Source: Pseudomonadota bacterium (GTDB taxonomy: Bacteria; Pseudomonadota; Gammaproteobacteria; Steroidobacterales; Steroidobacteraceae). Taken from it: 46,862 bases of DNA. The translations under genes and the position numbers were made by a program. Positions within the stretch are counted from its first letter, which is position 1; every line of letters begins with the position of its first letter. Under the pieces are notes generated by a model. It had not been told where the DNA came from and searched no databases. It saw nothing but the letters and a program-made list of their open reading frames with translations. Positions 17,182 through 26,108 of the stretch are shown here, piece by piece. The stretch covers positions 1-46,862 of the forward strand of contig JAJZSQ010000012.1 of NCBI GenBank assembly GCA_021849615.1. Reading direction: 5' to 3'.

Positions 17182-18239
17182 GCGCAACCATTCCGGCGGT
17201 GGTGCTCGGTGGGACGGGGTACGTGGCCGGGGAGCTGTTGCGGCTGCTCGCGGGACATCCGCGTCTGCGGGTTGCGGCGGTCATGTCCGACAGCCAGCCC
17301 GGTGAGCCGCTCGCGTCGGCCTTCCCGCACCTCGCCGCCGCGTACGAGCCGATGTGCTTCGAGTCGCAGGAGCACGTGCGCTCGCTGCTGACTCGCGAGC
17401 CGGTGTGCGCGCTGTTCTCTGCGGCGCCGCACGGGGTGTCGGCGCCGCTGATCGACTCGCTGCTCGGCGCGGCCGCCGCCGCCGGCACCCGGCCGCGCGT
17501 CGTGGACATCTCGGCGGATTTCAGGTTCCGCTCGGCCGAGGACTACGCTGCGGTCTACAAACACCCGCACGGCGCGCCTGGACGGCTCGGGCAATTCACC
17601 TGCGCGGTGCCGGAACATCACACCGAACTCACCACCGAACACGTTGCGCATCCGGGCTGCTTCGCCACCGCGGTGCTGCTCGCCAGCGTACCGCTGCTCA
17701 CTCTGGGTCTGGTCCGGCCGCAGCTGTTCGTCGCCGGCGTCACCGGCAGCACCGGCTCGGGCCGCAAGCCCACCCCGGGCACGCACCATCCGGTGCGTCA
17801 CAGCGACCTGTATGCCTACAGTGCGCTCGCTCACCGGCACGCACCGGAGATCGCCGCGTGCGCCCGTGCCGCGAGCGGCGTCGACGCCGAGTTCGCCTTC
17901 ATCCCGCATTCCGGGCCGTTCGCCCGCGGCATCCACGTGACGGTGCAGGCAATCCTCTCACGCCCGCTCGGCACCGCGGATCTGCTCGGCGCGCTGCGGG
18001 AGTTCTATGCGCGCGCGCCGTTCGTGCGGGTCCTCGAGGGCGCCCCGCGCATCAAGGACGTCACGGCGAGCAACTACGCCCATCTGGGCGTCGCCAGCGA
18101 CGGACGGACCCTCGCGGTCATGTGCGCCATCGACAATCTGACCAAGGGCGCCGCCGGCGGCGCCGTGCAATGGATGAACCGGATGCTGGGCCTGCCCGAG
18201 ACCGAAGGTCTCAGCGCGCCCGCACCGGGTTGGACCTGA
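17178..18239 (+). CDS. argC: N-acyl-gamma-glutamyl-phosphate reductase
   Basis: 353 residues. The enzyme reduces N-acyl-glutamyl-5-phosphate to the semialdehyde with NADPH. Seen: the dinucleotide motif L-G-G-T-G-Y-V-A-G-E-L-L-R-L-L, the active-site Cys in H-P-G-C-F-A-T-A, G-S-T-G-S-G-R-K-P, F-I-P-H-S-G-P-F-A-R-G-I and I-D-N-L-T-K-G-A-A-G-G-A near the end. The H-P-G-C-F-A-T-A form (instead of N-P-G-C-Y-P-T) and the F-I-P-x-x-x-x-F-x-R-G-I block recall the Bacteroides enzyme. Start GTG 17178 overlaps the preceding stop (GTGA). Standard name N-acetyl-gamma-glutamyl-phosphate reductase; the acyl group here may be succinyl (see argF'). Confidence 0.93.
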   Translation: MSATIPAVVLGGTGYVAGELLRLLAGHPRLRVAAVMSDSQPGEPLASAFPHLAAAYEPMCFESQEHVRSLLTREPVCALFSAAPHGVSAPLIDSLLGAAAAAGTRPRVVDISADFRFRSAEDYAAVYKHPHGAPGRLGQFTCAVPEHHTELTTEHVAHPGCFATAVLLASVPLLTLGLVRPQLFVAGVTGSTGSGRKPTPGTHHPVRHSDLYAYSALAHRHAPEIAACARAASGVDAEFAFIPHSGPFARGIHVTVQAILSRPLGTADLLGALREFYARAPFVRVLEGAPRIKDVTASNYAHLGVASDGRTLAVMCAIDNLTKGAAGGAVQWMNRMLGLPETEGLSAPAPGWT

Positions 18240-18252
18240 CACGAGAATCCCC

Positions 18253-19425
18253 ATGACCGCATCGCCGCAAGCGACTTCCGCTCCCGCGCCGCACAAGTCC
18301 GTGCTCGCGCCCGTGTACGCGCAGTATCCGTTCGAGGTGACTCGTGCCGAGGGCGTCTGGCTCATCGGTCCGGGCGGCGAGCGGGTCCTCGACCTCTACG
18401 GCGGGCACGCGGTCGCCGCGCTCGGCTACGGCGATGCCCACTGGAGCGACGCGCTCGCTGAACAGGCGCGCACCTGCCAGTTCCAGACCAACGCGTTGCC
18501 CATGAGCGTGCGCGAGCACGCCGCGCAGCGACTGCTCGAGTTCGCGCAGCTGCCATTCGCCAGTGTCTTCATGGTCAACAGCGGCGCGGAGGCCAACGAG
18601 AATGCCCTGCGTCTGGCGCTGCGCATGAGCGGTCGGTCGCACGTGGCGGCGGTCGAGGGCGCCTTTCACGGCCGCACCGCGGCGGCCTCGACCGTCACGT
18701 GGGGATCGCAAAGCTGGTACGGGTTTCCGCGCACGCCCTTCGACGTCAGCTTCCTGCCGCGCGGGGATCTGCAGGCGATCGACGCTGAGGTCACCGAGCG
18801 GACCGCGGCCGTCATCGTCGAGCCGGTGCAGGGGCTCGCCGGGGCGGTCGACCTCGGAGCGCCGTATCTGGCTGCGCTGCGCGCGCGCTGCGACGCGGTG
18901 GGCGCGCAGCTGATTTTCGACGAGGTGCAGTGCGGATTCGGCCGAGTCGGGGTGCCCTACGCCGCGGGCCTCTACGGCGTGATGCCCGATATGCTCACCA
19001 CCGCCAAGGCGCTCGGCAACGGCTTCCCGGTCGCTGCGCTGCTGACCTCGGCGCAGGTCTCGGCGACGCTGAAGGTCGGGCTGCTCGGCACCACCTACGG
19101 CGGTGGCCCGATGGCCTGCGCCGCGCTGCTCGCGACGATCGAGGCCATCGAGTCCGGGCGGCTGCTCGAGAACGTGCGGCGCGTGTCGGCCTACATCCGG
19201 CGCACCTGTCTCACCGGGCCGGTGAGCGCCGTGCAGGGTGAGGGCTTTCTGCTCGGACTGCGCACCCGCCGGCCCGCCAAGCAGATTCAGGCCGAGCTGC
19301 TGCGCCGCGGCATTCTCACCGGCACCGCGAGCGATCCGGACGTGGTGCGACTGCTGCCGCCGTTCATCCTGCAGGAAGCGCAGGTTGATCTGCTGAGCGG
19401 AGCACTGGCGGACCTCGGCGCATGA
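18253..19425 (+). CDS. argD: N-acylornithine aminotransferase
   Basis: 390 residues, a class III PLP aminotransferase. It converts N-acyl-glutamate semialdehyde to N-acylornithine using glutamate. Seen: V-N-S-G-A-E-A-N-E-N-A-L (PLP phosphate and substrate region), G-A-F-H-G-R-T, F-D-E-V-Q-C-G-F-G-R (Asp binding the PLP ring nitrogen), and the Schiff-base Lys in T-T-A-K-A-L-G-N-G-F-P-V. The TGA overlaps the ATG of argF' by four bases, so the two are translationally coupled. Acyl preference cannot be read from the sequence. Confidence 0.93.
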   Translation: MTASPQATSAPAPHKSVLAPVYAQYPFEVTRAEGVWLIGPGGERVLDLYGGHAVAALGYGDAHWSDALAEQARTCQFQTNALPMSVREHAAQRLLEFAQLPFASVFMVNSGAEANENALRLALRMSGRSHVAAVEGAFHGRTAAASTVTWGSQSWYGFPRTPFDVSFLPRGDLQAIDAEVTERTAAVIVEPVQGLAGAVDLGAPYLAALRARCDAVGAQLIFDEVQCGFGRVGVPYAAGLYGVMPDMLTTAKALGNGFPVAALLTSAQVSATLKVGLLGTTYGGGPMACAALLATIEAIESGRLLENVRRVSAYIRRTCLTGPVSAVQGEGFLLGLRTRRPAKQIQAELLRRGILTGTASDPDVVRLLPPFILQEAQVDLLSGALADLGA

Positions 19426-20423
19426 AACGCCTGCTCGATCTGGCTGACCTCGAGCGCGAGGAGGTGCTCGCGCTGCTCGCGCTCGCCGCGCGCCTGCAGC
19501 ACAAGGGCGAGCCGCAGGCGCTCGCCGGGAAGATTCTCGGGCTGCTGTTCATGAACCCCTCGTTGCGCACGCTCGCCTCGTTCCAGGCCGGCATGGCGCG
19601 CCTCGGCGGCAGTTCGTTCGTCATTACGCCGGGGCAGGGCACGTGGCAGCTCGAGACGCGCACCGGGGCGGTGATGGACGGTGCGGCGGCGGAGCACGCG
19701 CGCGAAGGGATCCCGGTGCTCGCCTCCTACTGCGATGCGCTCGGCATCCGGGCGTTTGCCTCCGGGCAGGATCTGGCCGCCGATCTGGCCGAGACGACCT
19801 TCAACACGCTCGCGGCGCTCACCGACAAGCCGCTGATCAACCTCGAGTCGGCGGTCAACCATCCCTGCCAGGCGCTGGCGGACTGGAAGACGCTCGATGA
19901 CCTGGCCGTGGCGCCGACGGGGCGGTTCGTCCTCTCCTGGGCGTATCATCCGCGGCCGCTGCCGCTGGCAGTGCCCGCAGCGGTACTGCACATGGCGGCC
20001 CTGCGCGGCATGGAGGTCGTGGTGCTGCGGCCCGAGGGATTCGCGCTGCCCGAGCCGATCATGGCCAAGGCGCGCCGTGCCGCAGTCCTCGCCGGCGGAT
20101 CGGTGCGCGAGAGTGACGATCGGCGCGAGGCGCTCGCCGGCGCTCAGGTCCTCTACGTGAAAGAATGGGCCGCCACCGCGTGCTACGGCGATGCGGCCGA
20201 GGATGCACGCCGGCGTGCCGCACTCACCGACTGGTGCGTGCGTGAGGACTGGTTCGAGCCGGCCACGCGCGACTGCCGTCTGATGCACTGCCTTCCCGTG
20301 CGCCGCAACGTCGCGGTCGCCGACGAGGTGCTCGACGGTCCGCGCAGCATCGTGCAGCACGAGGCGTACAATCGCCTCACGGTCCAGATGGCGGTGTTGT
20401 ACCGCCTGCTCAAGGGGCTGTAA
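19422..20423 (+). CDS. argF': N-acylornithine carbamoyltransferase, N-succinylornithine type likely
   Basis: 333 residues. The enzyme would transfer the carbamoyl group of carbamoyl phosphate to an N-acylornithine, giving N-acylcitrulline. Seen: N-P-S-L-R-T (carbamoyl-phosphate loop, residues 45-50), T-W-Q-L-E-T ... G-A-V-M-D-G, A-Y-H-P-R-P-L-P-L-A-V-P and H-C-L-P-V-R-R-N-V. The W-x-x-x-P-R-P-L and H-C-L-P-V/L-R-R-N blocks mark the acylornithine branch, not ornithine carbamoyltransferase. Residue 90 chooses the substrate in this branch: Glu (Glu92 in Xanthomonas) for acetylornithine, Pro90 in the Bacteroides succinylornithine enzyme; published Ala, Ser, Val and Pro replacements of that Glu switch to succinyl. 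Here it is Ala90 (codon 19689-19691) in M-D-G-A-A-A-E-H. The second Arg of the usual S-x-R-T-R is Leu51, which is odd. argB follows after 47 bases. Confidence 0.9.
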   Translation: MKRLLDLADLEREEVLALLALAARLQHKGEPQALAGKILGLLFMNPSLRTLASFQAGMARLGGSSFVITPGQGTWQLETRTGAVMDGAAAEHAREGIPVLASYCDALGIRAFASGQDLAADLAETTFNTLAALTDKPLINLESAVNHPCQALADWKTLDDLAVAPTGRFVLSWAYHPRPLPLAVPAAVLHMAALRGMEVVVLRPEGFALPEPIMAKARRAAVLAGGSVRESDDRREALAGAQVLYVKEWAATACYGDAAEDARRRAALTDWCVREDWFEPATRDCRLMHCLPVRRNVAVADEVLDGPRSIVQHEAYNRLTVQMAVLYRLLKGL

Positions 20424-20470
20424 CCCAGCCATGTGTTCGTTCGCTTAAGACTCAGGGGCTCCTCACTGCA

Positions 20471-21409
20471 ATGATCATGCAACCCGCCGACCAGGCATTG
20501 GCCATCCGTGCACTGAAAAGCGCCGCACCCTACATCCGCATGTACCGCGGCAAGACCTTCGTGGTGAAGGCCGGTGGCGGCGTATTCGGCGATGACGCCT
20601 CGACTCGCGTGCTCATCGAACAGATCGCGATCCTGCATTACTTCGGCGTGCGCGTCGTGTTCGTGCACGGCGGCGGGCCGCAGGTCACCGAGCTGGCACG
20701 CGCCCTCGGCGTCAACTCGCGCATGGTCGAAGGCCGCCGGGTCACCGACAGAGAAGCGATTGACGTCACCGCGATGGTGCTCAACGGCACGATCAACACC
20801 GGCATCCTCGCTATCTGCCGCGAACTGAACCTCGAGGCGGTCGGGGTGAGCGGCGTCGATGCCGGCCTGATCCGCGCGCACCGCCGTCCGCCGGTGCGTC
20901 TGGCCTCGAGCGGCGAGATCCTCGACTATGGTTTCGTCGGCGACATCGACGCGGTCGATCCGACCGTGCTCAGCAAGCTGCTCGACAACGGCCTGATGCC
21001 GGTCGTGAGCCCGCTGTCGGCCGACGACGACGGCGTTCTGCTCAACGTCAACGCCGATACGGTGGCCGCGGCGATCGCCGCGGCGCTCGATGCCGAGAAG
21101 CTGATTCTGTGCACCGGCGCGCCGGGCATCCTCGCGAACCTCGAGGATCCCGGTTCGCTCATTTCCTACACGGACCTCGAAGGGCTCGCCCGGCTGCGCG
21201 AGGACGGCGCGATCGGCGATGGCATGCTGCCGAAAGCGACAGCGATCGAGGCGGCGATCCGCGGCGGTGTGCGGCGCGTGCACGTGGTGTCCTACCAGGC
21301 GCCCGAAGGCATCCTCGGCGAGGTGTTCACCAACGAGGGAACCGGGACGCTGATCGTCGAGGACATCGATGCGCTGACGCCGGCTGAACAGAGCGGCGCA
21401 GGAGCGTAG
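20471..21409 (+). CDS. argB: N-acylglutamate kinase
   Basis: 312 residues, amino-acid-kinase fold. It phosphorylates N-acyl-glutamate with ATP, the second step of the pathway. Seen: V-V-K-A-G-G-G-V-F (in most homologues K-x-G-G), F-V-H-G-G-G-P-Q-V, the V-N-A-D-T-V-A-A-A-I-A block and the end block G-G-V-R-R-V-H-V-V. ATG codons at 20471 and 20477 are both possible. argH follows after two bases. Confidence 0.92.
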   Translation: MIMQPADQALAIRALKSAAPYIRMYRGKTFVVKAGGGVFGDDASTRVLIEQIAILHYFGVRVVFVHGGGPQVTELARALGVNSRMVEGRRVTDREAIDVTAMVLNGTINTGILAICRELNLEAVGVSGVDAGLIRAHRRPPVRLASSGEILDYGFVGDIDAVDPTVLSKLLDNGLMPVVSPLSADDDGVLLNVNADTVAAAIAAALDAEKLILCTGAPGILANLEDPGSLISYTDLEGLARLREDGAIGDGMLPKATAIEAAIRGGVRRVHVVSYQAPEGILGEVFTNEGTGTLIVEDIDALTPAEQSGAGA

Positions 21410-21411
21410 GC

Positions 21412-22602
21412 ATGAGCCGGCTGTGGGACAAGGGTGCGCCGCTCGATGAGCGCGTACTGCGCTACACCGCCGGCGAGGACTACGGACTCGATGAGCGCCT
21501 GGTAGCCTATGACGTGCGCGCCTCGATCGCGCACGCCGAGATGCTCAGCGCGCAGGGTCTGCTCGGGGCCGATGATCTCACCGCCATCCGCACTGCGCTG
21601 ACTGCGCTCGCCGCCGAGCACGAACGCGGGCTGTGGCGCATCGAGCTGGCCGACGAGGATGGTCAGACCGCGCTCGAGCGCCGGCTGACCGAACGCATCG
21701 GGCCGGCCGGCGGTCGGGTTCATCTGGGGCGCTCGCGCAACGATCAGGTGCTGACCGCGCTCAGGCTGTATCTGCGCGACGCGGTCGAGCGGCTGCACGT
21801 CGGCGCCGTCGAGGTTGCCGAGAGCCTCGAGCGTCTCGGCGCGCGCGAGCAGGCCACCGCACTGCCCGGCTACACGCACATGCAGCAGGCCATGCCGAGC
21901 TCGGTCCCGTTGTGGGCCGGCGGGTTCGCCGCCGAGATCCGCGATGACGCCGACGCGCTGCGCCACGTGCACCGCCGCCTCGCGAAGAGCCCGCTCGGCT
22001 CGGCGGCCGGTTACGGAACGCCCGGGCTGCCGCTCGACCGGAACGCTACGCGCGCTGCCCTCGGATTTGCCGAGGTGCACGAACCGGTCACGGCGGTGCA
22101 GCTCTCGCGCGGCAAGGCCGAGGCGGAACTGCTCTTTCACCTCTGCCTGCTGATGCAGGATCTGGGGCGACTGGCCGCCGACGTACTGCTCTTTTATACG
22201 CAGGAGTTCGCCTTCGTCGAGTTGCCCGAGGCCTTCACCACGGGCTCCTCGATCATGCCGCAGAAGCGCAATCCGGACGTGTTCGAACTGATCCGCGGCC
22301 GCTCCGCCACCGCCCAGGCTTGCCTCACCGAGGCGCTCGCGGTGTGCGCGAAGCTGCCCTCCGGTTACCAGCGCGACCTGCAGCTGTTGAAATTCCCGCT
22401 GTTCCGTGCGATCGACGTGGCCGAGGAAACGCTCGGCATCCTGCCGGCCGCGCTCGAGGCGATGCGGTTCCGGCCGGAGCGGATCGCGCTCGATCCGGCC
22501 ATCCACGCCGCCGAGCAGGCGAACCGCCTGGTGGTGCGCGAGGGTATTCCGTTCCGCGAAGCCTACCGGCGCGTCGCGGCGGAACTGAAAGGGTCGCGCT
22601 GA
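21412..22602 (+). CDS. argH: Argininosuccinate lyase (short)
   Basis: 396 residues. The enzyme splits argininosuccinate into arginine and fumarate. The fumarase-superfamily signature G-S-S-I-M-P-Q-K-R-N-P-D is present (about residue 277), as are H-L-G-R-S-R-N-D-Q and the G-Y-T-H-M-Q-Q-A-M-P block. It is some 40-60 residues shorter than common bacterial ArgH because the C-terminus stops soon after G-I-P-F-R-E-A-Y. No acetyltransferase (ArgA-like) domain is fused. It is the last gene of the operon and a GC-rich hairpin follows. Confidence 0.93.
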   Translation: MSRLWDKGAPLDERVLRYTAGEDYGLDERLVAYDVRASIAHAEMLSAQGLLGADDLTAIRTALTALAAEHERGLWRIELADEDGQTALERRLTERIGPAGGRVHLGRSRNDQVLTALRLYLRDAVERLHVGAVEVAESLERLGAREQATALPGYTHMQQAMPSSVPLWAGGFAAEIRDDADALRHVHRRLAKSPLGSAAGYGTPGLPLDRNATRAALGFAEVHEPVTAVQLSRGKAEAELLFHLCLLMQDLGRLAADVLLFYTQEFAFVELPEAFTTGSSIMPQKRNPDVFELIRGRSATAQACLTEALAVCAKLPSGYQRDLQLLKFPLFRAIDVAEETLGILPAALEAMRFRPERIALDPAIHAAEQANRLVVREGIPFREAYRRVAAELKGSR

Positions 22603-22608
22603 AAGTCG

Positions 22609-22637
22609 GCGCCGGCGGTTGCCGGACTCGCCGGCGC
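22609..22637 (+). terminator. Hairpin behind argH
   Basis: GCGCCGGCG and CGCCGGCGC pair as a perfect 9-bp stem around an 11-base loop, 6 bases after the argH stop and before mmsA. There is no T-tract, so termination is likely partial or Rho-assisted. Confidence 0.4.
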
Positions 22638-22665
22638 ACGGCATCAGCAAAGGAGCGCCAGACCG

Positions 22666-24177
22666 ATGAATGCTGCACAACACCCGAGCGGACCGCGCGT
22701 CGGTCACTGGATCGGCGCGGGCGTTCGTGCGGAGGGCGAGTGCTTCGGACCGGTCTTCAATCCCGCCACCGGTGAGTGCATCCGCCACGTGCCGCTCGCC
22801 GATGCTCGGCTCGTCGATGCCGCCGTGCAGGCCGCTGCGGCCGCCGCGCCCGCCTGGGCCGAGACCCCGCCGGTGCGCCGTGCCCGGGTGCTGAACCGAT
22901 TTCTCGCTCTGCTCAACGCGCATCGCGAGGCGCTGGCGCGCCTGATCACCGAGGAGCACGGCAAGGTGCTCTCCGATGCCCGCGGCGAGGTGATGCGCGG
23001 CATCGAGGTGGTCGAGTTCGCCTGTGGCATCGCGCAACTGCTGAAGGGCGAGTACACCGACCAGGTGGCGACCGGCATCGACAACTGGACGCTGCGCCAG
23101 CCGCTCGGCGTGGTGGCCGGCATCACGCCGTTCAACTTCCCGTGCATGGTGCCGTGTTGGATGTTTCCGCTCGCGCTCGCGGCCGGCAACGCCTTCGTGC
23201 TCAAGCCGAGCGAGCGGGATCCGTCGGCGGCGCTGCGCATGGCCGAACTCATCGCCGAGGCCGGCCTGCCCGAGGGGCTGCTGAACGTCGTACAGGGCGA
23301 CGGGCAGACTGCACAGGCGCTGCTCGAGCATCCGCTCGTCCAGGCCGTGAGTTTCGTCGGTTCCACGCCGGTGGCGCACCAGCTGTACTCACGCGGCGCG
23401 GCCCTCGGCAAGCGCATCCAGGCACTCGGGGGCGCGAAGAACCACCTGGTGGTGCTGCCCGATGCCGACCTCGAGCTCGCCGTCGAGGGTCTGATCGGGG
23501 CGGCCTTCGGCTCGGCCGGCGAGCGGTGCATGGCGATCAGCGTCGCGGTCCTCGTCGGCGCGTCGGCCGATGCGCTCCTCGAGCGGCTCGCCGAGCGCAC
23601 CCGTGCCTTGCGGGTCGGCGCCGGAACGGACGAGGCGGTCGACATGGGGCCGGTCATTACGCACGGCGCGCTCGAGCGCATCCGCGGCGCCATCGATGCG
23701 GGCGTGCGCGAAGGCGCGCAGCTCCTGGTCGACGGCCGGACCTTGCGGGTGCCGGGGCACGAGCAGGGGTATTTCCTCGGTGGCACGCTCTTCGACCGCG
23801 TCCAGCCCCACATGCGCCTGTACCAGGAGGAGATCTTCGGGCCGGTGCTGTGCTGCGTACGCGCCGCGGACCTCGACGAAGCGATCGCCCTCGTCAACGC
23901 TCATCCGCTCGCCAATGGGGTTGCCTGCTATACGCGCAGCGGGGCCGCGGCGCGCGAGTTCGCCCGCCGCATCCAGGTCGGCATGGTCGGCATCAACGTG
24001 CCGATCCCGGTCCCCATGGCCTGGCACGGGTTCGGGGGCTGGAAGAGCAGTCTGTTCGGCGACACGCATGTCTACGGCGCCGAAGGCGTGCGCTTCTACA
24101 CCCGTCAGAAATCAGTGATGCAGCGCTGGCCTCGCGCCGGCGGGGGCGCGCAGTTCGACCTGCCGTCCTTAAGCTGA
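22666..24177 (+). CDS. mmsA: CoA-acylating methylmalonate-semialdehyde dehydrogenase
   Basis: 503 residues, aldehyde dehydrogenase superfamily. The enzyme makes propionyl-CoA (or acetyl-CoA) from methylmalonate (or malonate) semialdehyde, in valine and beta-alanine breakdown. Seen: [15 protein letters not shown], which marks the MmsA branch; S-F-V-G-S-T-P-V-A; catalytic Cys in G-E-R-C-M-A-I-S; and E-I-F-G-P-V-L. A-A-G-G-A-G at about 20 bases before ATG gives an AAGGAG ribosome site. A 3-hydroxyisobutyrate-dehydrogenase-like gene, which would supply its substrate, is at 39570-40457, far from it. Confidence 0.92.
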   Translation: MNAAQHPSGPRVGHWIGAGVRAEGECFGPVFNPATGECIRHVPLADARLVDAAVQAAAAAAPAWAETPPVRRARVLNRFLALLNAHREALARLITEEHGKVLSDARGEVMRGIEVVEFACGIAQLLKGEYTDQVATGIDNWTLRQPLGVVAGITPFNFPCMVPCWMFPLALAAGNAFVLKPSERDPSAALRMAELIAEAGLPEGLLNVVQGDGQTAQALLEHPLVQAVSFVGSTPVAHQLYSRGAALGKRIQALGGAKNHLVVLPDADLELAVEGLIGAAFGSAGERCMAISVAVLVGASADALLERLAERTRALRVGAGTDEAVDMGPVITHGALERIRGAIDAGVREGAQLLVDGRTLRVPGHEQGYFLGGTLFDRVQPHMRLYQEEIFGPVLCCVRAADLDEAIALVNAHPLANGVACYTRSGAAAREFARRIQVGMVGINVPIPVPMAWHGFGGWKSSLFGDTHVYGAEGVRFYTRQKSVMQRWPRAGGGAQFDLPSLS

Positions 24178-24219
24178 GCGGCTCGGCCGCCACCGCGGCG
24201 CTTGAGGCATAATCACCCC

Positions 24220-25332
24220 GTGACCGCCCAGGTTCGATCCGACGGCATGACGCAGCACGCGCTCTCGGACGGCACGTTCCGCGGTGCCGGCGACTCCTTT
24301 TATCTGCCGAACTTCTGTGCCTCGCGCGCCGCGGTCGCCGTCGTGGTGATCGTGGAGCTCACCGCCATCGTCCTGTCCATTGCACGCAGCGACTCGGCGG
24401 ACTTCTGGTCCGAGCTCGCGCGCAGCTCCCTGTTTCTGCTCTGGGTCGGGCTGGTGTGTGCCGCGCTGCTGTGTGCGCTGCGGCCGGCTCTGGCGCGCCT
24501 CGGCGCTGCCCGCGGCTCCGGCGCGGTGCTGGTGCTGCTCACCGCGGCGGTGGCCGGGATTTCCTTCGGGGTCGGCCTACTCGGGCACAGCCGGCTGCTC
24601 GCGGGCGCCGCCGTGCTCTTCCCGCACCGCATCGGCTCGTTCGTGCTGCGCAACACGGCGATCGGCTTCGTGATCGCCGCCGTTGCGCTGCGCTACTTCT
24701 ACGTCACGGACCAATGGCGGCGTAACATCGAGCTGCGCGCCGCGGCACGCGTGCATGCGCTGCAGGCCCGCATCCGTCCGCATTTCCTCTTCAACAGCAT
24801 GAACACCATCGCGGCGCTGACGCGCTCCTCGCCGCCGCAGGCCGAGCAAGCAGTGCAGGACCTTGCCGATCTGTTCCGCGCCTCGCTCGCCGATCCGCGC
24901 CAGACGATCACGCTCGCCGATGAGTTGGAAATCGCGCGCACCTACCAGCGCATCGAGCAGCTGCGGCTCGGCAGCCGGCTCGAGGTCATCTGGGAGGTCG
25001 AGGCGTTGCCCGGCGATGCGCGCGTGCCCGGTCTGTTGCTGCAGCCGTTGCTGGAGAATGCGATCTACCACGGTATCGAGCCGCGCACCGCCGGCGGTGC
25101 GGTACACATCCGTGGGGAGCGCTCCGGGGAGCTGATTTCGGTCGTCGTGCGCAATCCGCTCGGCGCGCCGCCCGCAACGCGCCAGGGCAACCATCTGGCG
25201 CTCGAGAACATCCGCGAACGGCTGGCGCTGCTGTACGGCACGCGGGCGCTGGTGAAGGCCGGCGCCTTCGGCGAGGAATACATCGTGACGCTGCGTTTCC
25301 CGTACGTCGCCGCGGCCGCGGTGACGGTCTGA
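24220..25332 (+). CDS. algZ: Sensor histidine kinase, LytS/AlgZ (FimS) type
   Basis: About 370 residues. Four hydrophobic segments make up the N-terminal half; the cytoplasmic part carries R-I-R-P-H-F-L-F-N-S-M-N, whose His is the phosphorylation site, and a GHKL ATPase with L-L-Q-P-L-L-E-N-A-I-Y-H-G-I. The R-x-R-P-H-F-L-F-N form is that of AlgZ. Start is uncertain: GTG 24220 has GAGG twelve bases upstream, ATG 24247 lacks a ribosome site, TTG 24202 is also open. The response regulator gene follows after 12 bases. In Pseudomonas, algZ-algR lie next to argH; here only mmsA separates them. Confidence 0.85.
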   Translation: MTAQVRSDGMTQHALSDGTFRGAGDSFYLPNFCASRAAVAVVVIVELTAIVLSIARSDSADFWSELARSSLFLLWVGLVCAALLCALRPALARLGAARGSGAVLVLLTAAVAGISFGVGLLGHSRLLAGAAVLFPHRIGSFVLRNTAIGFVIAAVALRYFYVTDQWRRNIELRAAARVHALQARIRPHFLFNSMNTIAALTRSSPPQAEQAVQDLADLFRASLADPRQTITLADELEIARTYQRIEQLRLGSRLEVIWEVEALPGDARVPGLLLQPLLENAIYHGIEPRTAGGAVHIRGERSGELISVVVRNPLGAPPATRQGNHLALENIRERLALLYGTRALVKAGAFGEEYIVTLRFPYVAAAAVTV

Positions 25333-25344
25333 GGGACCGGGGCC

Positions 25345-26076
25345 ATGCTGCGCGTGCTGATCGTCGATGATGAAACGCCGGCGCGCGCGCGCCTCGGTCA
25401 GCTGCTCGCGGAGATCGGCGGCGCGGAGCTGATCGGCGAGGCGGCGAGCGGACCGGAGGCGCTCGAGCAGGCCATGCGGCTGACGCCGGATGTGGTGCTG
25501 CTCGATGTGCGCATGCCCGGCATGGACGGCCTGGAAACCGCCCGGCATCTGAGTGAGCTCGGCGAGCCGCCGGCGGTCATCTTCACCACCGCGTACGACC
25601 AGTATGCGCTGAACGCCTTCGAGACTCGTGCAGCGGGCTACCTGCTGAAGCCGGTGCGCAAAGACAAACTCGCCGCCGCGCTCGAGCAGGCGGGGCGTCT
25701 GACGCGCGCGCAGCTGCAGCGCCTGGCCGCGGCAGCCGGCGCGCCCGGCCGGACCCACATCGCGGTGCGCCGGCGTGAGCAACTGCGGTTGATTCCGCTC
25801 GAGCAGATCCTGTACTTCCAGGCCGACCAGAAGTACACCACCGTGCGCCATGCCGGTGGTGAGGACCTGATCGAGGAGTCGCTGCGCACCCTGGAGGAGG
25901 AGCTCGGGGCACGTTTCGTGCGCATCCACCGCAATACGCTCGTCAACGCCGCGCACCTCGAGGGCATCGAGCGCAGCGAGGACGGCCGTTACAGCGTGCG
26001 CCTCGCCGGCCTCGCCGTGCCGTTGCCGGTGAGCCGCCGTCTGGCCGGCGAGCTGCTCGAGCGCTTCCGGATCTGA
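25345..26076 (+). CDS. algR: LytTR-family response regulator, AlgR type
   Basis: 243 residues. Receiver domain 1-120 with acidic pair D8-D9 (I-V-D-D-E), phospho-acceptor Asp54 (V-L-L-D-V-R-M-P-G-M-D-G) and L-L-K-P-V. A LytTR DNA-binding domain occupies about 140-243 (I-L-Y-F-Q-A-D-Q-K-Y-T-T-V, F-V-R-I-H-R-N-T-L-V-N). It is the partner of the kinase just upstream. In pseudomonads this pair controls alginate, twitching motility and virulence; its targets here are unknown. Confidence 0.9.
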   Translation: MLRVLIVDDETPARARLGQLLAEIGGAELIGEAASGPEALEQAMRLTPDVVLLDVRMPGMDGLETARHLSELGEPPAVIFTTAYDQYALNAFETRAAGYLLKPVRKDKLAAALEQAGRLTRAQLQRLAAAAGAPGRTHIAVRRREQLRLIPLEQILYFQADQKYTTVRHAGGEDLIEESLRTLEEELGARFVRIHRNTLVNAAHLEGIERSEDGRYSVRLAGLAVPLPVSRRLAGELLERFRI

Positions 26077-26108
26077 CCGCGGTCGGGCAGTTGGGGTATC
26101 CTCGGGCC

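Noticed and set aside
24204-24213. CATAAT before algZ as a -10 element
   Set aside because: No -35 at a suitable distance, and GTG 24220 would leave almost no leader.
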